Origin: Paracidovorax avenae ATCC 19860
GTDB lineage: Bacteria > Pseudomonadota > Gammaproteobacteria > Burkholderiales > Burkholderiaceae_C
NCBI RefSeq assembly: GCF_000176855.2
Contig: NC_015138.1
Span: 806,001-870,000 of the forward strand
Length of the DNA: 64,000 bases
Direction: 5' to 3'
Each line of letters starts with the position of its first letter. The stretch's first letter is position 1. The position numbers and the translations under genes are program-made. Below, in pieces: positions 19,261-31,098 of this stretch. The notes beneath the pieces were generated by a model. It saw only the letters and a program-made list of their open reading frames with translations, did not search any database and was not told where the DNA came from.

Positions 19261-20540
19261 CCGCGGGCGCTGCTGCGTCGTCTCCACAGGGCCTGCGCCA
19301 GCGGATGGCCGGCTGGTTCGGGCGCGGCGCCGCGCCCGCGGCCGACGTGCTGCCCGTGCGCGTGGGTGGCACGGAATACCGCCAGACCACGACCACTCCG
19401 GCGCGCGTGCTCGGTTTCGACCAGGCCCTGCTCTGGGTGGTGGTGGCGCTGCTGGCCTGGGGGCTGGTCATGGTCTATTCGGCATCCATCGCCATGCCGG
19501 ACAACCCGCGCTTCGGCAAGATCGCACCCACCCATTTCCTCATGCGCCACATCTTCGCGCTGGGGATGGGTTTCGTGGCCGCGCTGCTCGCCTTCCAGGT
19601 GCCCATGTCCGTGTGGGAGCGCGTCGCGCCCTGGCTGTTCGTGCTCTCCATCGTCCTGCTGATGGCGGTGCTGGTGCCGCACGTGGGCACGGTGGTCAAC
19701 GGCGCGCGGCGCTGGCTGTCCCTGGGCATCATGAACTTCCAGCCCTCGGAGCTCGCGAAGTTCGCGGTGCTGATCTATGCGGCCGACTACATGGTGCGCA
19801 AGATGGAGGTGAAGGAGCGCTTCTTCCGCGCCGTGCTGCCCATGGGCGTGGCGGTGGCGGTCGTGGGCGTGCTGCTGCTGGCCGAGCCCGACATGGGCGC
19901 CTTCATGGTGATCGCCATCATCGCCATGGGCATCCTGTTCCTGGGCGGCGTCAACGCCCGCATGTTCTTCCTGATTGCCGCCGTGCTGGTGTTCGCCTTC
20001 GCCGTCATGGTGATGGGCAGTCCATGGCGCCGGGAGCGGATCTTCGCCTACCTCGACCCGTTCAGCGAGGCGCATGCGCTCGGCAAGGGCTACCAGCTGT
20101 CGCACTCGCTCATCGCCATCGGCCGTGGCGAGATCTTCGGCGTCGGTCTGGGCGGCAGCGTGGAAAAGCTGCACTGGCTGCCCGAAGCCCACACCGACTT
20201 CCTGCTCGCCGTGATCGGCGAGGAATTCGGCCTCGTCGGCGTGCTGGTGGTGATCGCGCTGTTCTTCTGGATGACGCGCCGCATCATGCACATCGGCCGC
20301 CAGGCCATCGCCCTGGACCGCGTCTTCGCGGGCCTCGTCGCGCAGGGCGTGGCGATCTGGATGGGCTTCCAGGCCTTCATCAACATGGGCGTGAACCTCG
20401 GCGCCCTGCCCACCAAGGGCCTGACCCTGCCGCTCATGAGCTTCGGCGGGTCGGCCATCCTCATGAACCTCGTGGCGATCGCGGTGGTGCTGCGGGTGGA
20501 CTATGAAAACAAGCACCTCATGCGCGGAGGCCGCGTATGA
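19257..20540 (+). CDS. ftsW: peptidoglycan glycosyltransferase FtsW (SEDS)
   Basis: Septal SEDS-family polymerase of lipid II, partner of FtsI. 427 aa with a cytoplasmic N-terminus of about 55 residues and ten predicted membrane spans. Family blocks: [74 protein letters not shown] and [26 protein letters not shown]. The last codons and stop lie inside the first copy of a 22-bp direct repeat and within a large hairpin; the junction with murG is described separately. Start by ATGA overlap with murD. Confidence 0.96.
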   Translation: MTAGAAASSPQGLRQRMAGWFGRGAAPAADVLPVRVGGTEYRQTTTTPARVLGFDQALLWVVVALLAWGLVMVYSASIAMPDNPRFGKIAPTHFLMRHIFALGMGFVAALLAFQVPMSVWERVAPWLFVLSIVLLMAVLVPHVGTVVNGARRWLSLGIMNFQPSELAKFAVLIYAADYMVRKMEVKERFFRAVLPMGVAVAVVGVLLLAEPDMGAFMVIAIIAMGILFLGGVNARMFFLIAAVLVFAFAVMVMGSPWRRERIFAYLDPFSEAHALGKGYQLSHSLIAIGRGEIFGVGLGGSVEKLHWLPEAHTDFLLAVIGEEFGLVGVLVVIALFFWMTRRIMHIGRQAIALDRVFAGLVAQGVAIWMGFQAFINMGVNLGALPTKGLTLPLMSFGGSAILMNLVAIAVVLRVDYENKHLMRGGRV

Positions 20541-20551
20541 GGTGCTTGTTT
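20507..20551 (+). repeat. large inverted repeat over the ftsW stop codon
   Basis: AAACAAGCACCTCAT (20507-20521, end of ftsW coding sequence) is the exact reverse complement of ATGAGGTGCTTGTTT (20537-20551). The 15 bases between can extend the stem by CGCGG/CCGCG after one mismatch. The right arm starts with the ATG that overlaps the ftsW TGA. No T-run follows, so this is not a typical terminator. Confidence 0.85.
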
Positions 20552-20623
20552 CGCCAAAACAATGCACTCGCCACGCGCCAGCGTGGTGAGGCGCGCAGCG
20601 CCATGCGCGGAGGCCGCGTATGA
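20519..20623 (+). mobile_element. hairpin insertion with duplicated target between ftsW and murG
   Basis: A 22-bp sequence at 20519-20540 is repeated exactly at 20602-20623. Both copies end in GTATGA, the junction where an ftsW stop would overlap a murG start. Between them lie 61 bases (20541-20601) with two hairpins: TTGTTT/AAACAA (20546-20560 region) and CTCGCCACGC/GCGTGGTGAG (20567-20576/20581-20590, loop GCCA, one mismatch). The block 20564-20585 resembles 60025-60045 in the accC leader. The simplest reading is an insertion that duplicated the junction and restored the murG start. The type label 'mobile element' is inference. Confidence 0.6.
20537..20623 (+). CDS. 28-codon upstream ORF between ftsW and murG
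   Basis: Runs from the ATG overlapping the ftsW stop to a TGA that overlaps the murG start, reading through the hairpin insert and ending in the same RGGRV as FtsW. It would keep translation coupled from ftsW to murG. No evidence that the peptide itself matters: the related insert at accC is read in another frame. Confidence 0.35.
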   Translation: MRCLFRQNNALATRQRGEARSAMRGGRV

Positions 20624-21690
20624 CGACCACCCCCAGGACCGCCCTCGTGATGGCCGGCGGCACCGGCGGCCACATCTTCCCCGGCCTGGCCGTGGCCGAA
20701 GAGCTGCGCGCACGCGGCTGGAACGTGCACTGGCTGGGCACGCCCGGCAGCATGGAGTCCCGCATCGTGCCGCCGCAGGGTTTCGCCTTCGAGCCGATCG
20801 ATTTCTCGGGCGTGCGCGGCAAGGGACTGGCCACGCTGGCGCTGCTGCCGCTGCGGCTGCTGCGCGCGTTCTGGCAGGCGCTCGCGGTGGTGCGGCGCGT
20901 GCAGCCCGACGTGGTCGTGGGGCTGGGTGGCTACGTCACCTTCCCGGGCGGGATGATGGCCGTGCTCTGCGGCAAGCCGCTCGTGGTGCACGAACAGAAT
21001 TCGGTGGCCGGCCTGGTGAACAAGGTGCTGGCCGGCGTGGCCGACCGGGTCTTCACCGCCTTTCCCGGTGCGCTGCGCAAGGGCGCCTGGGTCGGCAACC
21101 CGCTGCGCACCGCCTTCACGCGCCAGGCCGATCCGCAGGCGCGCTTCGCGGGCCGCAGCGGTCCGCTGCGCCTGCTGGTGGTCGGCGGCAGCCTGGGCGC
21201 CAAGGCGCTCAACGACATCGTGCCGCAGGCGCTGGCCCTCATTCCCGCAGAACGGCGCCCGGTGGTCACCCACCAGAGCGGAACGGCCCAGATCGATGCG
21301 CTGCGTGCGAACTACGCCGCCGCGGGCGTCGAGGCCTCGCTCACCCCCTTCATCGACGACACCGCCACCGCGTTCGCCGAGGCCGACCTCATCGTCTGCC
21401 GCGCGGGCGCGAGCACGGTGACCGAAATCGCCGCCGTGGGCGCGGCGGCCGTCTTCGTGCCTTTCCCGCACGCGGTGGACGACCACCAGACGGCCAACGC
21501 CCGCTTCCTCGCCGACGCCGGCGGTGGATGGCTCGTGCAGCAGCGCGACCTGTCCGCCGAAGCGCTGGCGCAATTGCTACAAAATACGGAGCGCGAAGCG
21601 CTGTTGGAGCGCGCGCTGAAAGCCAAGACGATGCAGAAGATCCACGCCACCCGCGAGGTGGCGAACGCGTGCGAGGAATTGACCGCATGA
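20620..21690 (+). CDS. murG: UDP-GlcNAc:lipid I N-acetylglucosaminyltransferase MurG
   Basis: Peripheral membrane GT28 enzyme that makes lipid II from lipid I on the inner face of the membrane. 356 aa, standard. Glycine-rich loop [62 protein letters not shown], and the donor site [36 protein letters not shown]. The start ATG lies in the second copy of a 22-bp repeat, 79 bases after ftsW; all other genes from ftsL to ftsQ overlap their neighbour. Confidence 0.96.
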   Translation: MTTTPRTALVMAGGTGGHIFPGLAVAEELRARGWNVHWLGTPGSMESRIVPPQGFAFEPIDFSGVRGKGLATLALLPLRLLRAFWQALAVVRRVQPDVVVGLGGYVTFPGGMMAVLCGKPLVVHEQNSVAGLVNKVLAGVADRVFTAFPGALRKGAWVGNPLRTAFTRQADPQARFAGRSGPLRLLVVGGSLGAKALNDIVPQALALIPAERRPVVTHQSGTAQIDALRANYAAAGVEASLTPFIDDTATAFAEADLIVCRAGASTVTEIAAVGAAAVFVPFPHAVDDHQTANARFLADAGGGWLVQQRDLSAEALAQLLQNTEREALLERALKAKTMQKIHATREVANACEELTA

Positions 21691-23114
21691 AGCACGCCAT
21701 CCGCCACATCCATTTCGTGGGACTCGGGGGCGCCGGCATGTGCGGCATCGCCGAAGTGCTGTTCAACCTGGGCTACGAGATCTCGGGTTCCGACCTCGCC
21801 GACAGCGCCACGCTGCGCCGGCTGGCGGCGCTGGGCATCGCCACCCACGTGGGCCATGCGGCCGCGCACATCGAAGGCGCTGATGCCGTGGTCACCTCGA
21901 CCGCCGTGCAGGCCGACAACCCCGAAGTGCTCGCCGCGCGCGAGCGCAAGATCCCGGTGGTGCCGCGTGCCCTGATGCTCGCCGAGCTGATGCGCCTCAA
22001 GCGCGGCATCGCGATCGCCGGCACGCACGGCAAGACCACCACCACCAGCCTCGTGACCAGCGTGCTTGCGGAAGCCGGGCTGGATCCCACCTTCGTGATC
22101 GGCGGACGCCTCAACAGCGCGGGCGCCAACGCCAAGCTGGGTCAGGGCGAATACATCGTGGTGGAGGCCGACGAATCTGACGCGTCCTTCCTCAATCTGC
22201 TGCCCGTGATGGCCGTGGTGACGAACATCGACGCCGACCACATGGAGACCTACGGCCACGACTTCGGCCGCCTGAAGTCGGCCTTCGTGGATTTCCTGCA
22301 CCGCATGCCGTTCTACGGCACGGCCATCCTGTGCACCGACAACCCGGCGATCCGCGAGATCCTGCCCGATGTCACCTGCCCGGTCACGAGCTACGGCTTT
22401 TCCGAGGATGCGCAGGTGCGTGCCGTGGACGTGCGGGCCGACGCAGGCCGCATGCGCTTCCGCGTGCAGCGCCGCAACGGCGTCACGCTGCCCGACCTCG
22501 ACGTGGTGCTGAACCTCGCGGGCGAGCACAACGTGCTCAACGCACTGTCGGCGATCGCCGTGGCCGTCGAGCTGAACATTCCCGACGAGGCGCTGCTGCG
22601 CGCGCTCGCGCAGTTCAAGGGCGTGGGCCGGCGCTTCCAGCGCTACGGCGAACTGCCCGCGCAGGGCGGCGGCACCTTCACCCTGATCGAGGATTACGGT
22701 CACCATCCCGTGGAAATGACGGCCACGCTGGCCGCGGCGCGCGGCGCGTTCCCGGGCCGCCGCCTCGTGCTGGCCTTCCAGCCGCACCGCTACAGCCGCA
22801 CGCGCGACTGCTTCGAGGATTTCGTGAAGGTGATGGGCAGCGCCGACGCCGTGCTGCTCACCGAGGTCTATGCGGCCGGCGAGGCGCCCATCGTGGCGGC
22901 CGACGGCCGTTCGCTCGCCCGTGCGGTGCGCGTGGCGGGGCAGGTGGAGCCCGTCTTCGTGGACGACATCGGCGAGCTGCCGCGGCGCATCGCGGACAAC
23001 GCACGCAGCGGCGACGTGGTGCTGTGCATGGGCGCCGGCTCGATCGGCGCCGTGCCCGCGAAGGTGGTGGAGATGCTGCGGGCCGAGGCGCCGGCGGTGC
23101 AGGAAGGACGGTGA
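21687..23114 (+). CDS. murC: UDP-MurNAc:L-alanine ligase MurC
   Basis: First Mur ligase of stem-peptide synthesis. 475 aa. N-terminal UDP-binding motif [18 protein letters not shown]-loop [10 protein letters not shown] (from residue 112), [40 protein letters not shown] and [11 protein letters not shown]. Starts by ATGA overlap with murG and ends by GTGA overlap with ddl. Confidence 0.96.
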   Translation: MKHAIRHIHFVGLGGAGMCGIAEVLFNLGYEISGSDLADSATLRRLAALGIATHVGHAAAHIEGADAVVTSTAVQADNPEVLAARERKIPVVPRALMLAELMRLKRGIAIAGTHGKTTTTSLVTSVLAEAGLDPTFVIGGRLNSAGANAKLGQGEYIVVEADESDASFLNLLPVMAVVTNIDADHMETYGHDFGRLKSAFVDFLHRMPFYGTAILCTDNPAIREILPDVTCPVTSYGFSEDAQVRAVDVRADAGRMRFRVQRRNGVTLPDLDVVLNLAGEHNVLNALSAIAVAVELNIPDEALLRALAQFKGVGRRFQRYGELPAQGGGTFTLIEDYGHHPVEMTATLAAARGAFPGRRLVLAFQPHRYSRTRDCFEDFVKVMGSADAVLLTEVYAAGEAPIVAADGRSLARAVRVAGQVEPVFVDDIGELPRRIADNARSGDVVLCMGAGSIGAVPAKVVEMLRAEAPAVQEGR

Positions 23115-24118
23115 CGGCGGTGGACCTGAAAGATTCCGAAATCGACGTGCGCGCCCTGGGCAAGGTCGCGGTCCTGATGGGTGGCGACTCCGCCGAGCGG
23201 GAGGTCTCGCTCATGTCCGGCGGCGGCGTGCTGCAGGCGCTGCGCGCGCGTGGCGTGGATGCGCATGCCTTCGATCCGTCGCAGTCCGACCTGTCGGAGC
23301 TCAAGAGCCATGGCTATGCACGCTGCTTCATCGCGCTGCATGGCCGGCATGGCGAGGACGGCACCGTGCAGGGCGCGCTGGAACTGCTGGGCATTCCCTA
23401 TACCGGCCCGGGCGTGATGGCGTCGTCCATCGCCATGGACAAGATCATGACCAAGCGCATCTGGCGCTTCGAGGGCCTGCCCACGCCGGACTGGCGGCTG
23501 GTATCGAGCGCCGCCGAGACCGCGCAGGCGCTCAAGGACCTGGGTTCGCCCATGATCGTCAAGCCCTCGCGCGAGGGCTCGACCATCGGGCTGACCAAGG
23601 TCACCTCGCCCGGCCAGTGCGAGCAGGCCTACCGCCTGGCCTCGCGCTACGACCCCGAGGTGCTGTGCGAGCAGTTCATCGACGGCGAGGAAACCACCTG
23701 TCCCGTGCTGGGGCAGGGCGCGGGCGCGCATGCGCTGCCCGTGATCCGCATCGTGGCGCCCGAGGGCAACTACGACTACCAGAACAAGTACTTCACCGAC
23801 GTCACGCAGTACCACTGCCCCAGCGGCCTGCCCGAGCAGGAGGAGCGCGAGATCCGGCGCCTGGTGGTGGAAGCGTTCCGCACGCTGCAGTGCCGCGGCT
23901 GGGCCCGTGCCGACATCATGATCCGCGCGAGCGACCGCAAGCCCTTCCTGCTGGAGATCAACACCTCTCCCGGCATGACCGGCCATTCGCTGGTGCCCAT
24001 GTCGGCGCGCGCCATGGGCGTGAGCTACGAGGAGCTGTGCCTGCGCATCCTGGCGGGGGCGTCGCTCGATGCGCGGCAGGGCCAGGCGGGCGCCGCAGGA
24101 CATCCGGGAGCCGCATGA
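23111..24118 (+). CDS. ddl: D-alanine:D-alanine ligase
   Basis: ATP-grasp enzyme supplying D-Ala-D-Ala to MurF. 335 aa from the GTG that overlaps the murC stop; a GTG at 23120 would shorten it by three residues. Motifs: [43 protein letters not shown], the loop [17 protein letters not shown], and the Mg-binding [24 protein letters not shown]. The N-terminal 15 residues before GKVAVLMGG are poorly conserved, which is common. Overlaps ftsQ by ATGA. Confidence 0.95.
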   Translation: MTAVDLKDSEIDVRALGKVAVLMGGDSAEREVSLMSGGGVLQALRARGVDAHAFDPSQSDLSELKSHGYARCFIALHGRHGEDGTVQGALELLGIPYTGPGVMASSIAMDKIMTKRIWRFEGLPTPDWRLVSSAAETAQALKDLGSPMIVKPSREGSTIGLTKVTSPGQCEQAYRLASRYDPEVLCEQFIDGEETTCPVLGQGAGAHALPVIRIVAPEGNYDYQNKYFTDVTQYHCPSGLPEQEEREIRRLVVEAFRTLQCRGWARADIMIRASDRKPFLLEINTSPGMTGHSLVPMSARAMGVSYEELCLRILAGASLDARQGQAGAAGHPGAA

Positions 24119-24942
24119 CCACGAACACGCTGCCCGCACCGCTGGACGTGAAGCTCATGAACTGGACCGCGACGGTCCTGTTCGTGGGCTGCGCCGCGGC
24201 CGTGCTGGTGGCGGCCGGGTCATGGGCGCGCCACCACCCGATGTTCGCGATCGGGCGCATCGTGGTGCAGGGCGAGCTGGTCCACAACAACGCGGTGACG
24301 CTGCGCGCCAACGTCGGCCCGCACCTGGTGGGCAACTTCTTCACCATGGACCTGGCCGCCGTGCGCGAAGCCTTCGAGCAGGTGCCTTGGGTACGCCGCG
24401 CGCTGGTGCGGCGCGAGTTTCCCAACGGCCTGCGCGTGGAGCTGCAGGAACACGACGCCTTCGCCTACTGGGGGCCGGAAGAGGGCTCGACCCTGCTCAG
24501 CACCCGCGGCGAGGTCTTCGAGGCCAGCGCCGACGACCTGGAAGACGATGACCTGCCCCGCCTGCAGGGCCCGCAGGGCCAGTCGGAAGCGGTGATGCGC
24601 ATGTACCAGCGGCTCGCCCCGGTGGTGGAACCCCTGGGCGCGCACCTCGCGTCGCTCGAGCTCTCCACGCGCGGCAGCTGGCGGGCATCGCTGTCGGGCG
24701 GTGCGGCGCTGGAGCTGGGCGGCGGCACGCCGGAAGACGTCGAGGCACGCACGAGGCGCTTCGTGCGCACCGTGGCGCGCGTGGCGGCGCAGTACGGGCG
24801 CCGGCCCGACGCGCTGGAATCCGCCGACCTGCGCCATCCCGACGGCTACGCCCTGCGGCTGCGCGGCGTGACCACCGTCGAGGGCGACGCACCGCGCGCC
24901 GTGCGGGCGGCCGTGCGCCGTACACCTCCAAGGAATCGCTGA
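24115..24942 (+). CDS. ftsQ: cell division protein FtsQ
   Basis: Bitopic member of the FtsQLB complex. 275 aa: cytoplasmic N-terminus of about 15 residues, one membrane span (about 17-37), a POTRA domain (about 42-115, with [22 protein letters not shown] and [24 protein letters not shown]), and the beta domain ending in the conserved region that binds FtsB. The C-terminus is Arg-rich. Starts by ATGA overlap with ddl; ftsA follows after 23 bases. Confidence 0.94.
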   Translation: MTTNTLPAPLDVKLMNWTATVLFVGCAAAVLVAAGSWARHHPMFAIGRIVVQGELVHNNAVTLRANVGPHLVGNFFTMDLAAVREAFEQVPWVRRALVRREFPNGLRVELQEHDAFAYWGPEEGSTLLSTRGEVFEASADDLEDDDLPRLQGPQGQSEAVMRMYQRLAPVVEPLGAHLASLELSTRGSWRASLSGGAALELGGGTPEDVEARTRRFVRTVARVAAQYGRRPDALESADLRHPDGYALRLRGVTTVEGDAPRAVRAAVRRTPPRNR

Positions 24943-24965
24943 CCCTTAGTCAGGACACAAAAGAT

Positions 24966-26195
24966 ATGGCACGAGAATACAAAGACGTGGTGGTGGGGCT
25001 GGACATCGGGACGGCCAAGGTGATGGCCGTCGTGGCCGAGGTGCTCCCGGGCGGCGACCTGAAGCTGGCCGGCCTGGGCGTGGCCCCGAGCAACGGGCTC
25101 AAGCGCGGCGTGGTCGTCAACATCGATGCCACGGTGCAGAGCATCCAGCAGGCGCTGAAGGAGGCCGAGCTGATGGCCGACTGCAAGATCCAGCGCGTCT
25201 ATACGGGCATCACCGGCAGCCACATCCGGGGCCTCAACTCCAGCGGCATGGTGGCCGTCAAGGACAAGGAAGTCACCCCTGCCGACGTGGCGCGCGTGGT
25301 CGAGACCGCCAAGGCCATCAATATCTCCAGCGACCAGCGCCTGCTGCTGGTGGAGCCGCAGGAGTTCGTGATCGACGGGCAGGACGTGCGCGAGCCCATC
25401 GGCATGAGCGGCATCCGCCTGGAGGCCAAGATCCACATCGTGACCGGCGCCCAGAGCGCGGCCGAGAACATCATCAAGTGCGTGCGCCGCTGCGGCCTGG
25501 AGGTGGAGCAGCTCATGCTGAACCCGCTCGCCTCCAGCCAGGCCGTGCTGACCGACGACGAGCGCGAGCTCGGTGTGGCCGTGGTGGACGTGGGCGCCGG
25601 TACGACCGACGTGGCCATCTTCACGGGCGGGGCCATCCGCCACACCGCCGTGATCCCGATCGCCGGCGACCTGATCACCAGCGACATCGCCATGGCGCTG
25701 CGCACACCCACCAAGGATGCCGAGGACATCAAGGTCGAGAGCGGCTACGCCAAGCAGCTGCTGGCCGACCCCGAGGCGCAGGTGGAAGTGCCGGGCCTGG
25801 GCGACCGCAGCCCGCGCATGCTGTCCAAGCAGGCGCTCGCCGGCGTGATCGAGCCGCGCGTGGAGGAGATCTTCTCGCTCGTGCAGCAGGTGATCCGCGA
25901 GTCGGGCTACGAGGAGGTGCTCTCCTCGGGCATCGTGCTCACGGGCGGCAGCGCCATCATGCCGGGCATGGTGGAACTGGGCGAGGACATCTTCCTCAAG
26001 CCCGTGCGCCGCGGCATTCCGAAGTATTCCAGCGCGTTGTCCGACATGGTGGCCCAGCCCCGTGCTGCTACCGTCATGGGTTTGCTCGAAGAGGCGAGGC
26101 AGGCTCGCCTGCGCGGCTTCAAGGTGGCCCAGAAGAGCGGCTCGGTGAAAACGGCCTTCGGACGGTTCAAGGACTTCATCATCGGGAACTTCTGA
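24966..26195 (+). CDS. ftsA: cell division protein FtsA
   Basis: Actin-like ATPase that tethers FtsZ to the membrane and recruits later division proteins. 409 aa. Seen: VVGLDIGTAKVMAVVAE (phosphate 1), the 1C domain region, VVDVGAGTTDVAIFTGGAIRHT (phosphate 2), VLTGGSAIMPGMVELGEDIF (adenosine), and a C-terminal amphipathic membrane-targeting helix in VKTAFGRFKDFIIGNF. The 23-base gap from ftsQ is short, so they are probably co-transcribed. Confidence 0.96.
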   Translation: MAREYKDVVVGLDIGTAKVMAVVAEVLPGGDLKLAGLGVAPSNGLKRGVVVNIDATVQSIQQALKEAELMADCKIQRVYTGITGSHIRGLNSSGMVAVKDKEVTPADVARVVETAKAINISSDQRLLLVEPQEFVIDGQDVREPIGMSGIRLEAKIHIVTGAQSAAENIIKCVRRCGLEVEQLMLNPLASSQAVLTDDERELGVAVVDVGAGTTDVAIFTGGAIRHTAVIPIAGDLITSDIAMALRTPTKDAEDIKVESGYAKQLLADPEAQVEVPGLGDRSPRMLSKQALAGVIEPRVEEIFSLVQQVIRESGYEEVLSSGIVLTGGSAIMPGMVELGEDIFLKPVRRGIPKYSSALSDMVAQPRAATVMGLLEEARQARLRGFKVAQKSGSVKTAFGRFKDFIIGNF

Positions 26196-26386
26196 CATGC
26201 GTACCCCTCTGCAACGGCTTGTCCGCGGAAGTTCCCCGGCCCGTGGCCGCCTCCGATGGCGGGGCACGGGTCCTCCCACGGCGTGCACCGGCACCCCCGC
26301 CGCACCGTTTTCCCATTCGTATGACCTACCGGCCGCAACGGCCAACCGCAAATCTCTCGTGAAAGACCAGGACTAGGAGCACCAGC
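26196..26386 (+). other. ftsA-ftsZ intergenic region
   Basis: 191 bases with no gene. The end, AGACCAGGACTAGGAGCACCAGC, carries a good ribosome binding site (AGGAG, 26372-26382 region) before ftsZ. A separate ftsZ promoter is often found here in other bacteria, but I see no clear -35/-10 pair. Confidence 0.4.
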
Positions 26387-27619
26387 ATGACCATCGAAAT
26401 GATCGAAGCCGAAGAATTCAACCAGGGCACGCAGATCAAGGTGATCGGTGTCGGCGGCGGCGGCGGCAATGCCGTCGAGCACATGATCTCGCGCCAGGTG
26501 CAGGGCGTGGAGTTCGTGTGCGCCAATACCGATGCGCAGGCGCTCACCCGCAGCAGCGCGCACCGCGTCATCCAGCTCGGCCACAGCGGCCTGGGCGCCG
26601 GCAGCAAGCCCGAGAAGGCCCGCGAGGCCGCCGAGGCCGCGCAGGAGGACATCCGCCAGGCCATCCAGGGCGCGCACATGCTCTTCATCACCGCCGGCAT
26701 GGGCGGCGGCACCGGCACCGGCGCCGCACCCGTGATCGCGCGCGTGGCCAAGGAGATGGGCATCCTCACCGTGGGCGTGGTCACCAAGCCCTTCGACTGG
26801 GAAGGCGGCCGCCGCATGCAGAACGCCGACAACGGCCTGGCCGAACTCGAAGCCAACGTCGATTCGCTGATCGTCGTGCTCAACGAGAAGCTGCTGGAAG
26901 TGCTGGGCGACGACATCACCCAGGACGAAGCCTTCGCGCACGCCAACGACGTGCTGAAGAACGCCGTGGGCGGCATCGCCGAGATCATCAACGAGTATGG
27001 CCACGTCAACGTGGACTTCGAGGACGTGCGCACCGTGATGGGCGAGCCCGGCAAGGCCATGATGGGCACGGCCACCGCCAGCGGCCCCGACCGCGCGCGC
27101 ATCGCCGCCGAGCAGGCCGTGGCCTGCCCGCTGCTGGAAGGCATCGACCTCTCCGGCGCCAAGGGCGTGCTGGTGCTGGTCACGGCCGCCAAGGGCAGCC
27201 TCAAGCTGTCCGAGTCGCGCCTGGCGATGAGCACGATCAACGCCTACGCCTCGCCCGATGCCCACGTCATCTACGGCGCGGCCTACGACGACAGCCTGGG
27301 CGACGACATCCGCGTCACCGTGGTGGCGACGGGCCTGTCGCGCGCCAACGCGCGCCGCCAGCCGATCTCCGTGGTGCAGGGCGGCCTGCGCACCGGCACC
27401 GACAACATCGCCTACCAGATGCCCATCGCGGGCGCTGCCGTGGGTTCGGCCGGTGGCCTGGTGGGTGGTTCGGCATCGCAGGCCGACTACGGCAACATGT
27501 CGGTGCCCAGCGTCTGGCGCACCAACCGCACGCAGGCCGCGGCCCGCGTCGATGCACTGTCCTCGGGCGGCATGGACGACCTGGAGATCCCGGCCTTCCT
27601 GCGCAAGCAGGCAGACTGA
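26387..27619 (+). CDS. ftsZ: cell division protein FtsZ
   Basis: Tubulin-like GTPase that forms the Z ring. 410 aa. N-terminal GTP-binding VIGVGGGGGNAVEHMI, tubulin signature GMGGGTGTGAAPVIARVA, T7 loop NVDFEDVRTVM, and the conserved C-terminal peptide DDLEIPAFLRKQAD that binds FtsA and ZapD-like partners. The linker between core and tail (about residues 335-390) is short and Gly/Ala/Ser-rich. Last gene before the terminator, so the main dcw transcript ends here. Confidence 0.97.
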   Translation: MTIEMIEAEEFNQGTQIKVIGVGGGGGNAVEHMISRQVQGVEFVCANTDAQALTRSSAHRVIQLGHSGLGAGSKPEKAREAAEAAQEDIRQAIQGAHMLFITAGMGGGTGTGAAPVIARVAKEMGILTVGVVTKPFDWEGGRRMQNADNGLAELEANVDSLIVVLNEKLLEVLGDDITQDEAFAHANDVLKNAVGGIAEIINEYGHVNVDFEDVRTVMGEPGKAMMGTATASGPDRARIAAEQAVACPLLEGIDLSGAKGVLVLVTAAKGSLKLSESRLAMSTINAYASPDAHVIYGAAYDDSLGDDIRVTVVATGLSRANARRQPISVVQGGLRTGTDNIAYQMPIAGAAVGSAGGLVGGSASQADYGNMSVPSVWRTNRTQAAARVDALSSGGMDDLEIPAFLRKQAD

Positions 27620-27650
27620 CCCCCAGGGTCGCCTTCGTCCGGAGGCTCTG

Positions 27651-27688
27651 GCCGCCCCGCTTCCGCAAGGAGGCAGGGCGGCTTTTTG
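27651..27688 (+). terminator. rho-independent terminator of the dcw cluster
   Basis: GCCGCCC (27651-27657) pairs with GGGCGGC (27676-27682), with extra pairing inside the loop around GCAA, followed by TTTTTG. It lies 31 bases behind ftsZ and separates it from lpxC. Confidence 0.85.
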
Positions 27689-27756
27689 TTTCCGTTGTGA
27701 CGTGTGGGCTATGAATGGCATAGCCATCTGTGCGGGCAGGGACGGGTGCCGCCACC

Positions 27757-27762
27757 TAAAAT
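27757..27762 (+). promoter_or_regulatory. possible -10 element directly upstream of lpxC
   Basis: TAAAAT ends 6 bases before the lpxC ATG and no ribosome binding site fits between, so the transcript may be leaderless. No good -35 is seen at the expected distance. Confidence 0.35.
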
Positions 27763-27768
27763 TGCGGG

Positions 27769-28692
27769 ATGCTCCAGCAACGCACGATCAAGACCCTCAC
27801 CCGCGCCGTCGGCGTGGGCCTGCACAGTGGCCAGCGGGTCGAGCTCACGTTGCGTCCCGCCGCGCCGGACACGGGCATCGTGTTCCGCCGCATCGACCTG
27901 CCCGAACCCGTGGACATCCCGATCCGGGCCGAATCCGTCGTGGATACGCGCATGGCGTCCACCATCGGCGTGGGCGGCGCCAAGGTGCACACGGTCGAGC
28001 ACCTCATGTCGGCCTGCGCAGGCCTGGGGCTGGACAATCTCTATATCGACATCACGGCCGAGGAAGTGCCCATCCTCGACGGCTCGTCGGCCTCCTTCGT
28101 GTTCCTGCTGCAGAGCGCCGGCGTGGTGCTGCAGAACGCGCCCAAGAAATTCATCCGCGTCACGCGCCCCGTCGAGGTGCGCGAGGGCGAGGGCCAGCAG
28201 CTCAAGTGGGCGCGGCTCGAGCCCTACCACGGCTACAAGCTGCGCTTCGAGATCGACTTCGCCCACCCGGCCGTGGATTCCACCGGCCAGAGCGTGGAGT
28301 TCGACCTCGGCGCGGGCAACTACACGCGCGACATCGCGCGTGCGCGCACCTTCGGCTTCACGAAGGACGTGGAGATGATGCGCGCGAGCGGCCTGGCCCT
28401 GGGCGGCGGGCTCGACAACGCCATCGTCATGGACGACTACAAGGTGCTCAATGCCGACGGCCTGCGCTATGACGACGAGTTCGTGAAGCACAAGATCCTC
28501 GACGCCATCGGCGACCTCTACATCGTCGGCCGGCCGCTGCTGGCGGCCTACAGCGCGTTCCGCTCGGGCCACGCGATGAACAACCGGCTGCTGCGCGAAC
28601 TGCTGGCCCACGAGGACGCCTGGGAGATCGCCACGTTCGAGAGCGAACGGCAGGCGCCCACCGGGTTCGCCGCGCCCGTGCAGGCCTGGTGA
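27769..28692 (+). CDS. lpxC: UDP-3-O-acyl-GlcNAc deacetylase LpxC
   Basis: Zinc amidase for the first committed step of lipid A synthesis. 307 aa (E. coli 305). Zinc/catalytic elements: [11 protein letters not shown] with His78, the [11 protein letters not shown] block, RARTFGF, and the C-terminal [16 protein letters not shown] with the His and Asp ligands. LpxC is commonly the last gene of the dcw region in proteobacteria. Preceded by the ftsZ terminator, so it needs its own promoter; the TAAAAT box is a candidate. Confidence 0.96.
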   Translation: MLQQRTIKTLTRAVGVGLHSGQRVELTLRPAAPDTGIVFRRIDLPEPVDIPIRAESVVDTRMASTIGVGGAKVHTVEHLMSACAGLGLDNLYIDITAEEVPILDGSSASFVFLLQSAGVVLQNAPKKFIRVTRPVEVREGEGQQLKWARLEPYHGYKLRFEIDFAHPAVDSTGQSVEFDLGAGNYTRDIARARTFGFTKDVEMMRASGLALGGGLDNAIVMDDYKVLNADGLRYDDEFVKHKILDAIGDLYIVGRPLLAAYSAFRSGHAMNNRLLRELLAHEDAWEIATFESERQAPTGFAAPVQAW

Positions 28693-28704
28693 GCCCGCGC
28701 CGCC

Positions 28705-28881
28705 ATGCTGCTGTTCCGCGGTCTCTTCTTCTTCCTGCTGCTGCTGGCGGTGGTGTCGTTCGTGTTCTACGTGGCCACCGGGCAGCCGCGCTACAAGCGC
28801 TTCGGCATCGTCATCGTCAAGTGGACGGTGCTCTCGGCCTTCGCCTTCTTCGCGGTGCTGGCGCTCGAGCGATTCCTCTGA
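28705..28881 (+). CDS. 58-aa membrane protein of unknown function
   Basis: A small ORF 12 bases after lpxC. The product begins MLLFRGLFFFLLLLAVVSFV and has two hydrophobic spans (about residues 3-24 and 36-55) joined by a polar, basic loop (GQPRYKRFG). The composition is strongly membrane-like, codon use matches neighbours, and it ends before the thiC promoter. No family is recognised. The close spacing suggests co-transcription with lpxC. Confidence 0.7.
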   Translation: MLLFRGLFFFLLLLAVVSFVFYVATGQPRYKRFGIVIVKWTVLSAFAFFAVLALERFL

Positions 28882-28907
28882 TGTCCGCTGGCGCACCCCG
28901 CCGCGGG

Positions 28908-28936
28908 ATGACACGGCCGGGCATCGCTCCTATACT
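28908..28936 (+). promoter_or_regulatory. sigma-70 promoter for the thiC riboswitch transcript
   Basis: -35 ATGACA (28908-28913, five of six matches), a 17-base spacer, and -10 TATACT (28931-28936). The predicted start of transcription is just before the riboswitch aptamer. Confidence 0.75.
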
Positions 28937-28945
28937 CGCGCCTGC

Positions 28946-31069
<2,124 letters not shown>

Positions 31070-31074
31070 CGCCG

Positions 31075-31093
31075 CCCGCCCGGGCCGGGCGGG
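31075..31093. terminator. GC-rich palindrome between convergent thiC and a chemoreceptor gene
   Basis: CCCGCCCGG and CCGGGCGGG form a 9-bp stem around a single central G. It lies between two convergent genes, a usual place for a bidirectional terminator, but there is no T-run on either side. Confidence 0.35.
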
Positions 31094-31098
31094 ACGGC

